NCBI GenBank assembly: GCA_029210205.1
Contig: JARGOD010000001.1
Span: 62,001-126,000, forward strand
DNA from: Verrucomicrobiales bacterium
Lineage (GTDB): Bacteria > Verrucomicrobiota > Verrucomicrobiia > Verrucomicrobiales > DEV007
DNA: 64,000 nt
Direction of reading: 5' to 3'
Shown one piece after another: positions 43,479 through 52,887 of this stretch. The position numbers and the translations under genes are program-made. Every line of letters starts with the position of its first letter. The stretch's first letter is position 1. Below the pieces are notes generated by a model. The model did not search any database. It saw only the letters and a list, made by a program, of their open reading frames with translations, and was not told where the DNA came from.

Positions 43479-45254
43479 ATGTCGAACGAACCGCCCGCAT
43501 CCCCTTCCCAGAACGAAGGACCACCCATGGATGGCCCTGATGGTCCACCGCCCGGCTTCGACCTCGATCCAAAGGAGATGCGAAAGCACTGCTTCCGGCT
43601 CATTCGAGAAGTGATCGGGAGCCTTGGGTGGAAGTATAAGCTGTGGATCCCGGCGGCAATGCTCCTCTCTGCCGTTCACCTGCTCCCGCCCCGCTTCCTT
43701 CTCTTTTTCACGGAGCGAACCCAGGCCCTTTCCGAAACCGGGGCTGATGACTTTATCAAAATGCTTCTCATTTTCGGGGTCGCGGTCGGCGTTTGCCAAT
43801 GGCTCGCGCTCGTCTTTGACAGCATCCTCAGCGAATGGCTTCGCCTCACCGTGAGCATCCGAATGAAGCAAGACGCGGTCGACAGCCTCAGCCGCACTCG
43901 TATCGACTCTTTGGACTCTGCTCAACGTGGGGATTGGATGACACGCCTCTCCAGCGATATTTATAATGCTGAAGAATTCCTCACCGCTTCCCTCCCCGGC
44001 CAGATCACCAACTTCACGATGATGGTCGGTTCGGCGGCGCTCTTCTTCTATTACTCAGGCCCGATCGCTTTCATCCCACTCGTCGCGGCGCTTTTTCTTG
44101 GTTGGTTCAATATCGCGGTGCAACGAAAAATGGGACCCGTCCTCTCTCGCGCTCGCATGCTGGAAGGTGGCGTCTTTCAATCCATGATTGAAACCTTTGA
44201 AGGACTGCGCACGATTCGCAGTTACGGAGCCGAAGGCTTCACCCGACGTAAACTGACCGGGCAGCTGAACGAAGTTTACGATGTCGGGATGCGGATCACT
44301 AGATCCATGGCCTTGCTCATTGGGGTGACCGAGTTTGTCGGTCAACTCATCGTCACGGGTCTCCTGACCCTTGTTGCTTTTCAGGTCATCGGGGAAACGC
44401 TCACCGCGGAGAATGCGCTCGTTTACCCTTTTTATCTCACGCTTTTTCTCGGAGCAGCGAAAGGGCTCGTGGGATCAGCCTACGACTGGAATCGTTTCTT
44501 CATCGAAGGCGGGCGCCTTGCCTCCCTGCTCTATGATGAAGACAATAAGGAGGCAGATCGCGAGAAGCTCTTCGGAACCTTCGAGTCGGATATCAAAGCA
44601 GTGAAGCGCTTCTCCGCTGAGGGGATCTCAATTGCGTACGGTGATAATCCGCCCGTGATTCGGAATCAGGATCTGGAGCTGAGCCGTGGTGAGATTGTCG
44701 CCCTCATGGGCGAATCCGGCTGTGGAAAATCGACCCTCACGGAATCCTTTGCAGGACTCCGTCAAGCGAATGCCGGTTCATTTGTTGCCGCGATGGATGG
44801 TGGAGAAAATCGGACCTTCGAACAGGCGCCTCCCTTCCTCGGTGCCTTTGTCGAGCAACAACCCTACCTCTTTGTTGGAAGCATTCGGGATAACATCACC
44901 CTCGGCCACGGAGATGTCAGCGACGACGATGTTCGCTCGGCTCTTGCGGAAGTCGGACTCGCCGCAACGGTCGAACAGCGTGGTGGACTGGATCACGTCC
45001 TCACGGATCGTGGCCGAAACATGAGCGTTGGTCAGCAATACCGCCTTGCTCTCTGCCGCGCTCTTGTGTGCGGGCGACCTTTCCTCCTCATGGATGAACC
45101 CTTTGCCGCGCTCGATGAGGAGTCGGTCGAGCTCGTCGTCAAATCAATGAAGGAGGAACGAACACGCGGGACCGGAATTCTACTGATCACTCACCTTCTC
45201 CCTGAAGGGCTCGAAGCCGACCGAATTGTCGACCTCGTGGCGCACCGGGATTGA
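43479..45254 (+). CDS. ABC exporter (fused permease-ATPase)
   Basis: 591 residues. After a cytosolic Pro/Gly-rich N-terminus (1-45), a six-helix transmembrane domain (about 55-345) precedes the ATPase domain (about 370-590). Walker A GESGCGKST is near 411, Walker B FLLMDEP near 535, and H-loop ITHL. The ABC signature is degenerate (MSVGQQYR instead of LSGGQxQR). Type IV exporters of this form move peptides or lipids outward. No C39 peptidase domain is present. It is divergent from the radical SAM operon across 152 nt, so it is the likely exporter of the modified peptide, which is inference. Confidence 0.82.
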   Translation: MSNEPPASPSQNEGPPMDGPDGPPPGFDLDPKEMRKHCFRLIREVIGSLGWKYKLWIPAAMLLSAVHLLPPRFLLFFTERTQALSETGADDFIKMLLIFGVAVGVCQWLALVFDSILSEWLRLTVSIRMKQDAVDSLSRTRIDSLDSAQRGDWMTRLSSDIYNAEEFLTASLPGQITNFTMMVGSAALFFYYSGPIAFIPLVAALFLGWFNIAVQRKMGPVLSRARMLEGGVFQSMIETFEGLRTIRSYGAEGFTRRKLTGQLNEVYDVGMRITRSMALLIGVTEFVGQLIVTGLLTLVAFQVIGETLTAENALVYPFYLTLFLGAAKGLVGSAYDWNRFFIEGGRLASLLYDEDNKEADREKLFGTFESDIKAVKRFSAEGISIAYGDNPPVIRNQDLELSRGEIVALMGESGCGKSTLTESFAGLRQANAGSFVAAMDGGENRTFEQAPPFLGAFVEQQPYLFVGSIRDNITLGHGDVSDDDVRSALAEVGLAATVEQRGGLDHVLTDRGRNMSVGQQYRLALCRALVCGRPFLLMDEPFAALDEESVELVVKSMKEERTRGTGILLITHLLPEGLEADRIVDLVAHRD

Positions 45255-45261
45255 GAAAGCA

Positions 45262-46506
45262 CTACTCGCCGATCGCATAAAGCGTCGTTCCTGAACGAAT
45301 CAAGAGCTGCCCGGCTGTCGGAGTGATCGTGGCACGAAAAATTTCGTCCTTCGCCTTCATCCCGAGAGAATTCACAGAGACAATATCGAGTTCCTTGCCA
45401 GGACGAATCACAGCCACATCGCCGCCTGAAACGGTCTGAAGATAGATGAGCCCGTTGACAACCAGTGGCGCCGCTGCGACTTCAACCGCTCCCTCTTCGA
45501 CGAGGCGCTCGGTGTAAAAGACATCACCCGTCTCTGCGTCGTAACAACTTACGATGCCGCTCATGCTGCTGATAAAAAGATAGCCATCTACTACTACCGG
45601 CGAAGGTAAATCGCGTCCCCCCTTCCGGGAGGAGTTCCAGAGACGATGCGTCTTTGTCACATCGCCCGATCCCCCGGGCTTCACGCAATAGGTGTCACCG
45701 GGCTTTCCATTAACCACATAAAGCTTCCCATCGTGAAAGTCCGGGACCGGTGCGCCGCGGCCGTTGAAGCCCTCACAAAACCAAAGTTCTTTTCCGCTCT
45801 CTGGATCATAGCCGCGCACGCCGAACTCACCATTGAGGACGAGCTCCTGCCGCTCACCCGTGTCGATCAGGATCGGAGTGCTCCAACCACCACGCGGCTT
45901 TTCTTCACGAGGAGTGCTCCAGATCTCACTTCCATCTTCCAGGTTCAAGGCGACAAGGCGTGAAACCCCCATCGAGTCACAGTTTTGAATGACCTTTCCG
46001 TCCACAATGATCGGAGACGCCGCGATTCCCCAGGAGCCAGCGAAAACACCGAGGTCGACTTCCCACTTCTTTTCCCCCCCGGTCGTGAAGCAGTGAATTC
46101 CGGCTGGACCGAAAAAGGCGACGACGTTTTCCCCGTCGGTCACACAACTTGGCGTCGCGCGGCTATTCATCTTGTGAATCTCCTCAGGAGAATCACTCGC
46201 GATTGTTTCGCTCCAGAGAAGACTCCCGTCCTTCTTCGAGAGTGACATTACATAACGCTCGGTGCCGTCCTCCGAGGCACCGGTCAGAAAAATCTGATCG
46301 CCCCACACCACCGGCGAGGACTGACCGCTCCCCTTCAAATCGGCCTTCCAGGCGATCTTCGACTCGTCCCATGAGGTCGGAACATCAGTCGATACAGAGT
46401 GACCACGGCCGGTGGGACCGCGAAACTGAGCCCAGTTATCCTCGGCGAGAAGATCTCCAGAGAAGGCAGCGGCGACAAGAGCGGGGATGAATCGATGGGT
46501 CATCAT
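45262..46506 (-). CDS. PQQ-like beta-propeller protein
   Basis: 414 residues, signal peptide about 1-21. Propeller blades with WAQFRGPTGRGHS at the start, GSLLWSETIAS, GSEIWSTPREE and GKELWFCEGF, and ITPTAGQLLIRSGTTLYAIGE at the end, as in the paralogue at 32.5 kb. Likely a secreted or periplasmic scaffold; enzymatic activity not evident. Its ATG overlaps the stop of the upstream methyltransferase gene (ATGA), so the two are co-translated. It converges with the ABC exporter gene. Confidence 0.85.
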   Translation of the reverse strand: MMTHRFIPALVAAAFSGDLLAEDNWAQFRGPTGRGHSVSTDVPTSWDESKIAWKADLKGSGQSSPVVWGDQIFLTGASEDGTERYVMSLSKKDGSLLWSETIASDSPEEIHKMNSRATPSCVTDGENVVAFFGPAGIHCFTTGGEKKWEVDLGVFAGSWGIAASPIIVDGKVIQNCDSMGVSRLVALNLEDGSEIWSTPREEKPRGGWSTPILIDTGERQELVLNGEFGVRGYDPESGKELWFCEGFNGRGAPVPDFHDGKLYVVNGKPGDTYCVKPGGSGDVTKTHRLWNSSRKGGRDLPSPVVVDGYLFISSMSGIVSCYDAETGDVFYTERLVEEGAVEVAAAPLVVNGLIYLQTVSGGDVAVIRPGKELDIVSVNSLGMKAKDEIFRATITPTAGQLLIRSGTTLYAIGE

Positions 46507-47219
46507 GGTAATTTAGGTTTTTGATAGACTAGGAAATGCTGAATTGGAAGAAAGTCGCGAACTTCGACAAACTCCATGCCGACTGCAACCATCTCGCGCG
46601 TGACCTGTTTCACGGTCATCTTGTGCAAGGGCTTGATCGGCACTCCGGGGTCTTCGCCCCGATACTCAAGAAAAATGATTCGTCCGCCGGGCTTGAGGCC
46701 CTCGACAATGGATTCTGCCATTTCGCGTGGATGAGAGAATTCGTGGTAGGCATCTACCATGAGCGCGAGATCTACTGACTCAGCTTCGAGCTTCGTGTCC
46801 TCAATCGTTCCAAGGTGCGTTTGGATATTGCTGACTTGCTTGAGTTTCTTCTTTCCCTCAATGAAATCCAACATCTCCTGCTGAATATCAACTGCGACAA
46901 CTTTTCCCTCCGGAACGAGGGGCGCGAGTAAGAAAGAGAAATACCCGGAGCCGGCCCCGATATCAGCGACGACCGCATCATTCGCAAGATCGAGCTGGCC
47001 CATAACGAGAGACGGTTTCTCCTCCCCTTCCCGATCACGACGCTCGAGCCAGCCAATCGCATGCTGGCTGACCACTTGAGAAATTTCCCGCCCCATGTAG
47101 ACCTTCCCGATTCCATCGCGGGAAGGCGTTTTCGTCGAATAGTGGGCGGTCTCTTCAGCACTACTGAGATAGCTGAAGGCAAGAACGCTCAAACACGAGA
47201 AAACGGAGATCCGAAGCAT
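46503..47219 (-). CDS. Class I methyltransferase-like protein with signal peptide
   Basis: 238 residues. Residues 1-21 look like a cleavable signal peptide (ending LSSAEE). The rest is a class I SAM-binding Rossmann domain: motif I VADIGAGSGYF (85-95), VVAVDIQ (motif II), and an LKPGGRIIFLEYRGED segment. If truly exported, the source of SAM outside the cytosol is a puzzle; alternatively the N-terminus is a membrane anchor facing inward. Coupled by overlap to a PQQ propeller gene. Related secreted methyltransferase-like proteins occur in other PVC bacteria (recalled, not checked). Confidence 0.8.
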   Translation of the reverse strand: MLRISVFSCLSVLAFSYLSSAEETAHYSTKTPSRDGIGKVYMGREISQVVSQHAIGWLERRDREGEEKPSLVMGQLDLANDAVVADIGAGSGYFSFLLAPLVPEGKVVAVDIQQEMLDFIEGKKKLKQVSNIQTHLGTIEDTKLEAESVDLALMVDAYHEFSHPREMAESIVEGLKPGGRIIFLEYRGEDPGVPIKPLHKMTVKQVTREMVAVGMEFVEVRDFLPIQHFLVYQKPKLP

Positions 47220-47344
47220 AATGAGATGATGGGCGATGAGTCAAAAAAACGAAAGACCGAATGTGCCCCCATTTGCGCAGGCTGAAGCACCCTCTTTTGA
47301 GCATTGCCTGATTGTCTCGAAACGCGTAACGTCACGCTAGATTT

Positions 47345-48646
47345 ATGGGTGAAGAAGATTCAAAAAAGCAGCACGTGATTTTCGGGAGCGCAGGGATGGC
47401 TGCATCTGGAATGATGTCAGGCATAAAGGCGAAGCGAAAAATACAACGGAGACTGATCGTTCCCGAAAGCGATTCGAAAACTGAAGAAACCCAAGAGGCC
47501 TCTGAAACAGCTCCGTCTCACGCTGAGTCCGCTGTCTTCACCGGAATGAAAGCCGCCGTGATCGGTCACTCAGGATCGGGTAATTTCGGTCGGGGACTGG
47601 ATACCATTTTTCAACGATTTGATGACGTTCGCCTTTTTGCTCTCACTGATCTCAATCCCGAAACGGTAAATGATGTCTGCGTTCATGCCGGAGCACCGGC
47701 GGGTTACAGCGATCCTGCAGAAATGTTGGAAAAGGAATCTCCCGACATTGTCTCCGTTGCCGCGACGAACACGACGAGACGCTTTGAGCAGATCAAATCA
47801 GTTCTTAGCTCAGGCGCTCACGTTTTGAGCGAAGCCCCAATCGCTAGAACTTTGAAAGAGTCTGACGAGTTGCTTGCCCTCGCGAAGTCCTCGGGTCTGA
47901 GAATTGCGGCTCGTCACCCCATGCGAGTTGATCCTCATTTGGTGGCCTTCCGGGCTCAAATGACGGACTTGATTGGAGACCTCTGTCAAATTCGTGTCTG
48001 GGGTGCTTGCGATGAAAGCGCCGGTGGCGAGGATATGCTGCTGAATGGATTGCCCCTTTTTGATATCGCACGCTGGTTTGCCGGAGAGGTCAGCTTTTGC
48101 ACAGCGAGCATTTCCAAGGACGGGATTGCTGCCATTGCCGAAGATTTTCATCTCTCTGAATCAGGAGACTTCGGACCGCTTCTCGGCGATACGATCCATG
48201 CGGAGTTCGAAATGGATTCCGGCGTCCGAGTTTCTTTTGTCTCCGACCGAAAATTGCAACCGGTCCTCGGTCCGGCCGGGATAGAGTTTGTCGGAACCAA
48301 CTCGAAGATGCGCCTCATCGCCGGAGCGCCGGTGACACTTTCCTACCTGGCCAATCCCAATCCTTTTTCAGCAACGCGCACGGAGTCATGGGTGCGATGG
48401 CCGGAGGTGCAGGGTGCATATCATCACCCTGTGGATCATCTTGTCGGCGAGGAGGCATCAAACCGCATCCTCATGAAGGACTTGATCGCCGCGGTCTCAG
48501 GAGATACCGCCCCTTCCGCGTCAGGAGACAATGCCGCAAAGGCACTTGAGATGGCGCATGGAGTCTGGCAGGCGGGAGTGACGATGAGACGCGCTTATTT
48601 TCCGCTCGCGAATCGCCTCCACCCACTCAGTGAAGAGTCTCAGTGA
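47345..48646 (+). CDS. Gfo/Idh/MocA-like protein lacking the catalytic lysine
   Basis: 433 residues. The Rossmann domain begins near Met68 (MKAAVIGHSGSGNFGRGL). The first 67 residues are a polar, low-complexity extension with several Met/Gly and Ser/Glu runs, so an alternative start at 47546 is possible. The usual EKP motif is replaced by SEAPIARTL, removing the lysine used for catalysis in this family. AHP and PFDIARWF-like segments of the substrate domain persist. It may be a non-catalytic sugar-binding or regulatory relative. Divergent from the methyltransferase gene. Confidence 0.75.
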   Translation: MGEEDSKKQHVIFGSAGMAASGMMSGIKAKRKIQRRLIVPESDSKTEETQEASETAPSHAESAVFTGMKAAVIGHSGSGNFGRGLDTIFQRFDDVRLFALTDLNPETVNDVCVHAGAPAGYSDPAEMLEKESPDIVSVAATNTTRRFEQIKSVLSSGAHVLSEAPIARTLKESDELLALAKSSGLRIAARHPMRVDPHLVAFRAQMTDLIGDLCQIRVWGACDESAGGEDMLLNGLPLFDIARWFAGEVSFCTASISKDGIAAIAEDFHLSESGDFGPLLGDTIHAEFEMDSGVRVSFVSDRKLQPVLGPAGIEFVGTNSKMRLIAGAPVTLSYLANPNPFSATRTESWVRWPEVQGAYHHPVDHLVGEEASNRILMKDLIAAVSGDTAPSASGDNAAKALEMAHGVWQAGVTMRRAYFPLANRLHPLSEESQ

Positions 48647-48714
48647 TTTATCTGTTGAGTCGCGGAATCCTTTCCGCTTTGATGGCCGCCGGGAACCATC
48701 TGGAAGACCGGTAA

Positions 48715-49938
48715 ATGAAACAGCGAAAGCCGGCCCTCATCTTTATCTTTATCACGTTGTTTCTCGATATACTCGGGATCGGACTCATCGTACCCATTCT
48801 GCCGCGATTGATCGAGCAATTGGGTGATGGTCAGGTTGCTTCAGCCTCCTTTATCTATGGCTGGCTTGTGGGTCTTTACTCACTAATGCTCTTCATCTTT
48901 GCTCCGGTCATCGGAAGCCTCTCGGATCGGTTTGGCCGTCGTCCTGTCATTCTGCTTTCGCTCTTTGGAACGGGACTCGACTATTTCCTCCTCGCCTGGG
49001 CCCCCACGCTCGCATGGTTTTTCGTAGGGCGCCTCATTTCCGGGATTACCGGAGCGAACTATTCGGCGGCTGCGGCCTACGTCGCTGATGTGAGCCCGCC
49101 TGAAAAACGGTCGGCTAATTTCGGAATCATCGGCGCAGCATTCGGACTTGGATTTATCTTCGGACCGGCTCTAGGTGGATGGCTCGGGGAATACGGGTTG
49201 AGAGTCCCCTTCATTGTTGCCGGGATTCTGACGCTTGTTAACTGGCTCTACGGTTTTCTTGTTCTTCCTGAATCTTTGAAGAAAGAAAATGCGAGGAGTT
49301 TTAGCCTTGATAGGGCAAATCCCATCGCTGCTCTGCTCGAACTGAAACGACAGCCGCTTATCCTCGGGCTTTCAGGCAGTTATTTTATCAGCAGCATCGC
49401 TCATCAGGTTTACCCCAGCATCTGGGTGCTTTACACCGCTTTCAGGTATGAATGGGACACGAAACAGACTGGACTTTCGCTGGCACTGGTGGGGCTCATG
49501 GCCGCGATTGTCCAAGGAGGACTGGCTCGATATATTATTCCAAAAATTGGCGAAAGGAATTCAGCGGTGGGCGGACTGATCGTCATGGCGTTGGCTCTAA
49601 CGGGATATGGACTCGCCTCTGAAGGCTGGATGGTCTACTTCATCATCGTCCTTGGGTCGCTATCAGGCGTCGCGGTTCCTGCTATTCAAGGGATGGTCTC
49701 TAAGTCAGTCGGCGACAACGAACAAGGAGCCATTCAGGGATCGCTCTCGAGCCTGCAGAGTGTTGCCGGATTCGTCGGTCCACTTATTGCGACTTCTATT
49801 TTTGGATTTTTCATCAGTGAGCGCGCGCCGTTTATTTTGCCGGGAGCTTCGTTTTATTTCAGTGCAACGCTCAGCGTTGTCGCAGCGGTTTTGGCCGCGG
49901 TGAGTTTCCGGGAATCATCTCGTATCGCCGCCGGGTAA
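48715..49938 (+). CDS. MFS exporter, TetA-like
   Basis: 407 residues with twelve predicted membrane segments. LFLDILGIGLIVPILPRLI at the N-terminus and motif A SDRFGRRPV after helix 2 are typical of the TCR/TetA drug:H+ antiporter group; RLISGITGAN and GAAFGLGFIFGPALGG are the matching helix-4/5 motifs. It probably exports a small molecule in exchange for protons; tetracycline itself cannot be assumed because chromosomal relatives of this type are common. Starts 69 nt after the Gfo/Idh-like gene. Confidence 0.88.
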   Translation: MKQRKPALIFIFITLFLDILGIGLIVPILPRLIEQLGDGQVASASFIYGWLVGLYSLMLFIFAPVIGSLSDRFGRRPVILLSLFGTGLDYFLLAWAPTLAWFFVGRLISGITGANYSAAAAYVADVSPPEKRSANFGIIGAAFGLGFIFGPALGGWLGEYGLRVPFIVAGILTLVNWLYGFLVLPESLKKENARSFSLDRANPIAALLELKRQPLILGLSGSYFISSIAHQVYPSIWVLYTAFRYEWDTKQTGLSLALVGLMAAIVQGGLARYIIPKIGERNSAVGGLIVMALALTGYGLASEGWMVYFIIVLGSLSGVAVPAIQGMVSKSVGDNEQGAIQGSLSSLQSVAGFVGPLIATSIFGFFISERAPFILPGASFYFSATLSVVAAVLAAVSFRESSRIAAG

Positions 49939-49971
49939 TTATGAAAGCAAGACGCTCTCTGTTTCCTGCCC

Positions 49972-50067
49972 ATGCTTGAACCCTCACTAGTGGCGCTCAC
50001 AAAATTTGCTATCCTTCTGCTTGGCATTGCCCATGCTCTGCTACTCATTCAGCATCTGTTTTCATAA
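49972..50067 (+). CDS. Possible 31-residue membrane micropeptide
   Basis: A short frame between the MFS gene and the GH63-like gene: MLEPSLVALTKF followed by a single hydrophobic helix (AILLLGIAHALLLIQHL) and stop. Composition suits a one-pass membrane peptide and the gap is otherwise empty. No convincing ribosome-binding site is present, so this is tentative. Confidence 0.25.
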   Translation: MLEPSLVALTKFAILLLGIAHALLLIQHLFS

Positions 50068-50088
50068 CCTGTTGCACCCCTTTGACCG

Positions 50089-52752
50089 ATGAGCCTCTCC
50101 CATCTCTTTGCCCAATCTGATCCGGAATCGAAACGCCTCCGTGATGATCCAGTAAAACGAACCAACTGGAAGCTTTGGGGGCCCTACTTGTCGGAGCGGC
50201 AATGGGGCACCGTTCGTGAGGACTATTCCGCCGATTCGGATGCCTGGCAGAGCTTTCCTCGCGAACATGCACCTTCTCGCGCTTACCGCTGGGGTGAGGA
50301 TGGACTTCTCGGGTGGTCAGATCGTTACGGGCGCCTTTGCTTCTCAATCGCTCTCTGGAATGGGAAAGACAAGATACTGAAAGAGCGTCTCTTCGGCCTC
50401 ACCAACCATGAAGGCAATCACGGGGAGGACGTCAAAGAACTCTACTACTACCTCGACTCGACCCCGACGCATTCTTTCGCCCGCTCCCTTTACAAATATC
50501 CTCAGCAGGAATTTCCCTATCAGGATATCATCGAGACGAACGGGAAGCGTTCCCGAACTGAGCCTGAATATGAAATCGAAGACACTGGAGCCTTCGACGA
50601 AGATCGTTTCTTCGATGTCGAGGTCAGCTATGCCAAAGGGGGGCCGGAGGATCTACTCATTGTCGTCTCCCTGACCAATCGCGGCCCGGATTCAGCTGAA
50701 TTGACTCTGCTGCCTTCGCTCTGGTTCAGGAACACCTGGTCTTGGGGCCGCGAAGGAGAGGACATGACCGCGAAGCCTTCGATCATGCTTCGTGACGGTC
50801 TCCTTGTCACGAACCATGACACGCTTCCTCCTTATCAATTCGCGATTGATGGTGAGCCCGAAATTTGGTTCACCGAAAACGAAACCAACCCGGCACTATG
50901 GGGAAAGAAGCCGAAGAGCGACGGCCCTGCTCACTTTAAAGATGCCTTTGCTGAAGCTCTCATCGAAGGGAATCGAGCAGCGCTGAAAACTGACGGAGAA
51001 GGGACAAAAGCGGCGGCGGTTTTCACACAGACCCTGGAAGCTGGCGAATGCCGCGAGTTTCGCCTTCGCTTGAGCCGGATCACTGAAGCCCCGGAATCTG
51101 GTGATCTCTTCGGTGATCCCTTTACGCAGATCTATGAAGATCGACTCAGCGACGCCGATTTGTTTTACGAACATCGTCACTCTAATGAGCTCTCGAACGA
51201 AAAATCTATGATTCTCCGCCAATCGTACGCGGGACTCATGTGGACGAAGCAATTTTATCATTTCATCGTAAACGACTGGCTCGACGGGGATCCTGACAAT
51301 CCCGCTCCTTCGCAGCGCCGTCTTGGCAGAAACAGTGAGTGGGGCCACCTCTTTAATCGGGACGTCATCTCAATGCCCGACAAATGGGAATATCCCTGGT
51401 ATGCAGCATGGGATCTTGCTTTCCACACTCTTCCGATCGCCGAAATCGATCCCCACTTTGCGAAACGCCAGTTAAGCCTCTTCCTTCGAGAGTGGTACAT
51501 GCATCCGAACGGACAGATCCCGGCTTACGAATGGAACTTCAGCGATGTGAATCCCCCGGTCCATGCCTGGGCGGTCTGGAGGGTCTATAAAATTGCGGCT
51601 GAGAGGGGCGACCGGGATTTATCCTTCCTCGGTTCCGCCTTCCAGAAACTGCTCATGAACTTTACCTGGTGGGTGAACCGGAAGGATGAAAACGGAAATA
51701 GTCTCTTCGCAGGCGGGTTCCTCGGACTCGACAACATTGGAGTCTTTGATCGGTCCGAAGGGCTGCCTTTCGGAGCCAGTCTCGAACAAGCGGATGGCAC
51801 GGGATGGATGGCCTTTTACTGCACGACAATGATGGCAATCGCCATCGAGTTAGCGGAGGAGGATAAAGCCTACGAGGATCTTGCTTCGAAATTCTTTGAG
51901 CATTTCGTTACGATCACTCTGGCCATCAACGGCCACGGACGGCACAACGGCCTCTGGTGCGAAGGAGAGAACTTCTACTACGACTGGTTGACTAAAGATG
52001 GAAAACGAAATCCTCTCGCAGTTCGCTCACTGGTCGGGCTTCTCCCAATGATTGCCGTGGAAATTCTGGATCGTGACCACATTGAGCCACTTCGGGGTTT
52101 CAGCGAAAGAACCAACTGGTTTGTCGAGCACCGCCCGCATCTTGCCGAATCGGTCTCATCCTTGAATGAAAACGGTGAGATGCGCCTGCTTTCATGCTGC
52201 TCAAAAGAACGACTCACGCTGCTCCTTGAGTTTCTTTTTGATGAAGACGAGTTCCTCTCTCCCTTCGGGATTCGGTCTCTCTCGAAATACCACGAGGAAC
52301 ATCCTTTTTCAGTGAAGCTGGAAAATGGTGTTCACACGATTCAATACACGCCCGGGGAATCCGATTCGCCTATGTTTGGCGGTAACTCGAACTGGCGGGG
52401 ACCGATTTGGTTTCCGATGAACTACCTCCTACTCGAGGCGCTTGAACGCTATCATCATTTTTACGGTGATGATTTCCTTGTCGAGTTCCCAACCGGATCA
52501 GGCGTGAAGATGAACCTGCGAGAGGCGGCTCACCGAATCGGTCAACGACTCATTTCACTCTTTGAAGTGAATGAGAACACTGACCGTCGCCCTGCGCACG
52601 GAAATTCGGCGCTCCATAATGCTTCGCGTAAGGAGAACGAACTGGTTCATTTTTATGAGTATTTTCATGCAGAAACAGGCGAAGGGCTGGGCGCATCACA
52701 TCAAACGGGTTGGACATCCCTCGTAAGCAGACTCATTCAGAAGTATGAGTAG
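50089..52752 (+). CDS. GH63-like glycosidase (MGH1-type)
   Basis: 887 residues, no signal peptide, so cytosolic. The N-terminal half is a beta-sandwich-like region (KLWGPYLSERQWGTVREDYS), and the C-terminal half an (alpha/alpha)6 barrel with WEYPWYAAWDLAFHTLPIA, GQIPAYEWNFSDVNPPVHAWA, FLGLDNIGVFDRS and NWRGPIWFPMNYLLLEAL, the landmarks of bacterial GH63/MGH1-like alpha-glucosidases. These hydrolyse alpha-glucosides such as glucosylglycerate or mannosylglycerate-type osmolytes in some relatives; substrate here is unknown. Confidence 0.85.
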   Translation: MSLSHLFAQSDPESKRLRDDPVKRTNWKLWGPYLSERQWGTVREDYSADSDAWQSFPREHAPSRAYRWGEDGLLGWSDRYGRLCFSIALWNGKDKILKERLFGLTNHEGNHGEDVKELYYYLDSTPTHSFARSLYKYPQQEFPYQDIIETNGKRSRTEPEYEIEDTGAFDEDRFFDVEVSYAKGGPEDLLIVVSLTNRGPDSAELTLLPSLWFRNTWSWGREGEDMTAKPSIMLRDGLLVTNHDTLPPYQFAIDGEPEIWFTENETNPALWGKKPKSDGPAHFKDAFAEALIEGNRAALKTDGEGTKAAAVFTQTLEAGECREFRLRLSRITEAPESGDLFGDPFTQIYEDRLSDADLFYEHRHSNELSNEKSMILRQSYAGLMWTKQFYHFIVNDWLDGDPDNPAPSQRRLGRNSEWGHLFNRDVISMPDKWEYPWYAAWDLAFHTLPIAEIDPHFAKRQLSLFLREWYMHPNGQIPAYEWNFSDVNPPVHAWAVWRVYKIAAERGDRDLSFLGSAFQKLLMNFTWWVNRKDENGNSLFAGGFLGLDNIGVFDRSEGLPFGASLEQADGTGWMAFYCTTMMAIAIELAEEDKAYEDLASKFFEHFVTITLAINGHGRHNGLWCEGENFYYDWLTKDGKRNPLAVRSLVGLLPMIAVEILDRDHIEPLRGFSERTNWFVEHRPHLAESVSSLNENGEMRLLSCCSKERLTLLLEFLFDEDEFLSPFGIRSLSKYHEEHPFSVKLENGVHTIQYTPGESDSPMFGGNSNWRGPIWFPMNYLLLEALERYHHFYGDDFLVEFPTGSGVKMNLREAAHRIGQRLISLFEVNENTDRRPAHGNSALHNASRKENELVHFYEYFHAETGEGLGASHQTGWTSLVSRLIQKYE

Positions 52753-52839
52753 CTCATTATAAAACACTTTAATAAGTTTTTACTCCATTATCGTAATATA
52801 AAATGGAAATTTGACCGAATTCCCAACAGGCAGCGTAAA

Positions 52840-52887
52840 ACAACATGTTGTGGTGCATTTCGAATTGACACCCCCACATCTAGTTGT
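52840..52887 (+). promoter_or_regulatory. Candidate NrdR boxes and promoter of nrdR
   Basis: ACAACATGTTGT (52840-52851, perfect 12-nt palindrome) and ACATCTAGTTGT (52876-52887) share the ACA...TTGT outer pattern and resemble half-degenerate NrdR boxes. A perfect -35 TTGACA (52865-52870) lies between them, placing the second box in the promoter spacer; the -10 is less clear. NrdR commonly represses ribonucleotide reductase genes and sometimes itself. The 36-nt spacing differs from the usual ~31, so this is a candidate only. Confidence 0.35.
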
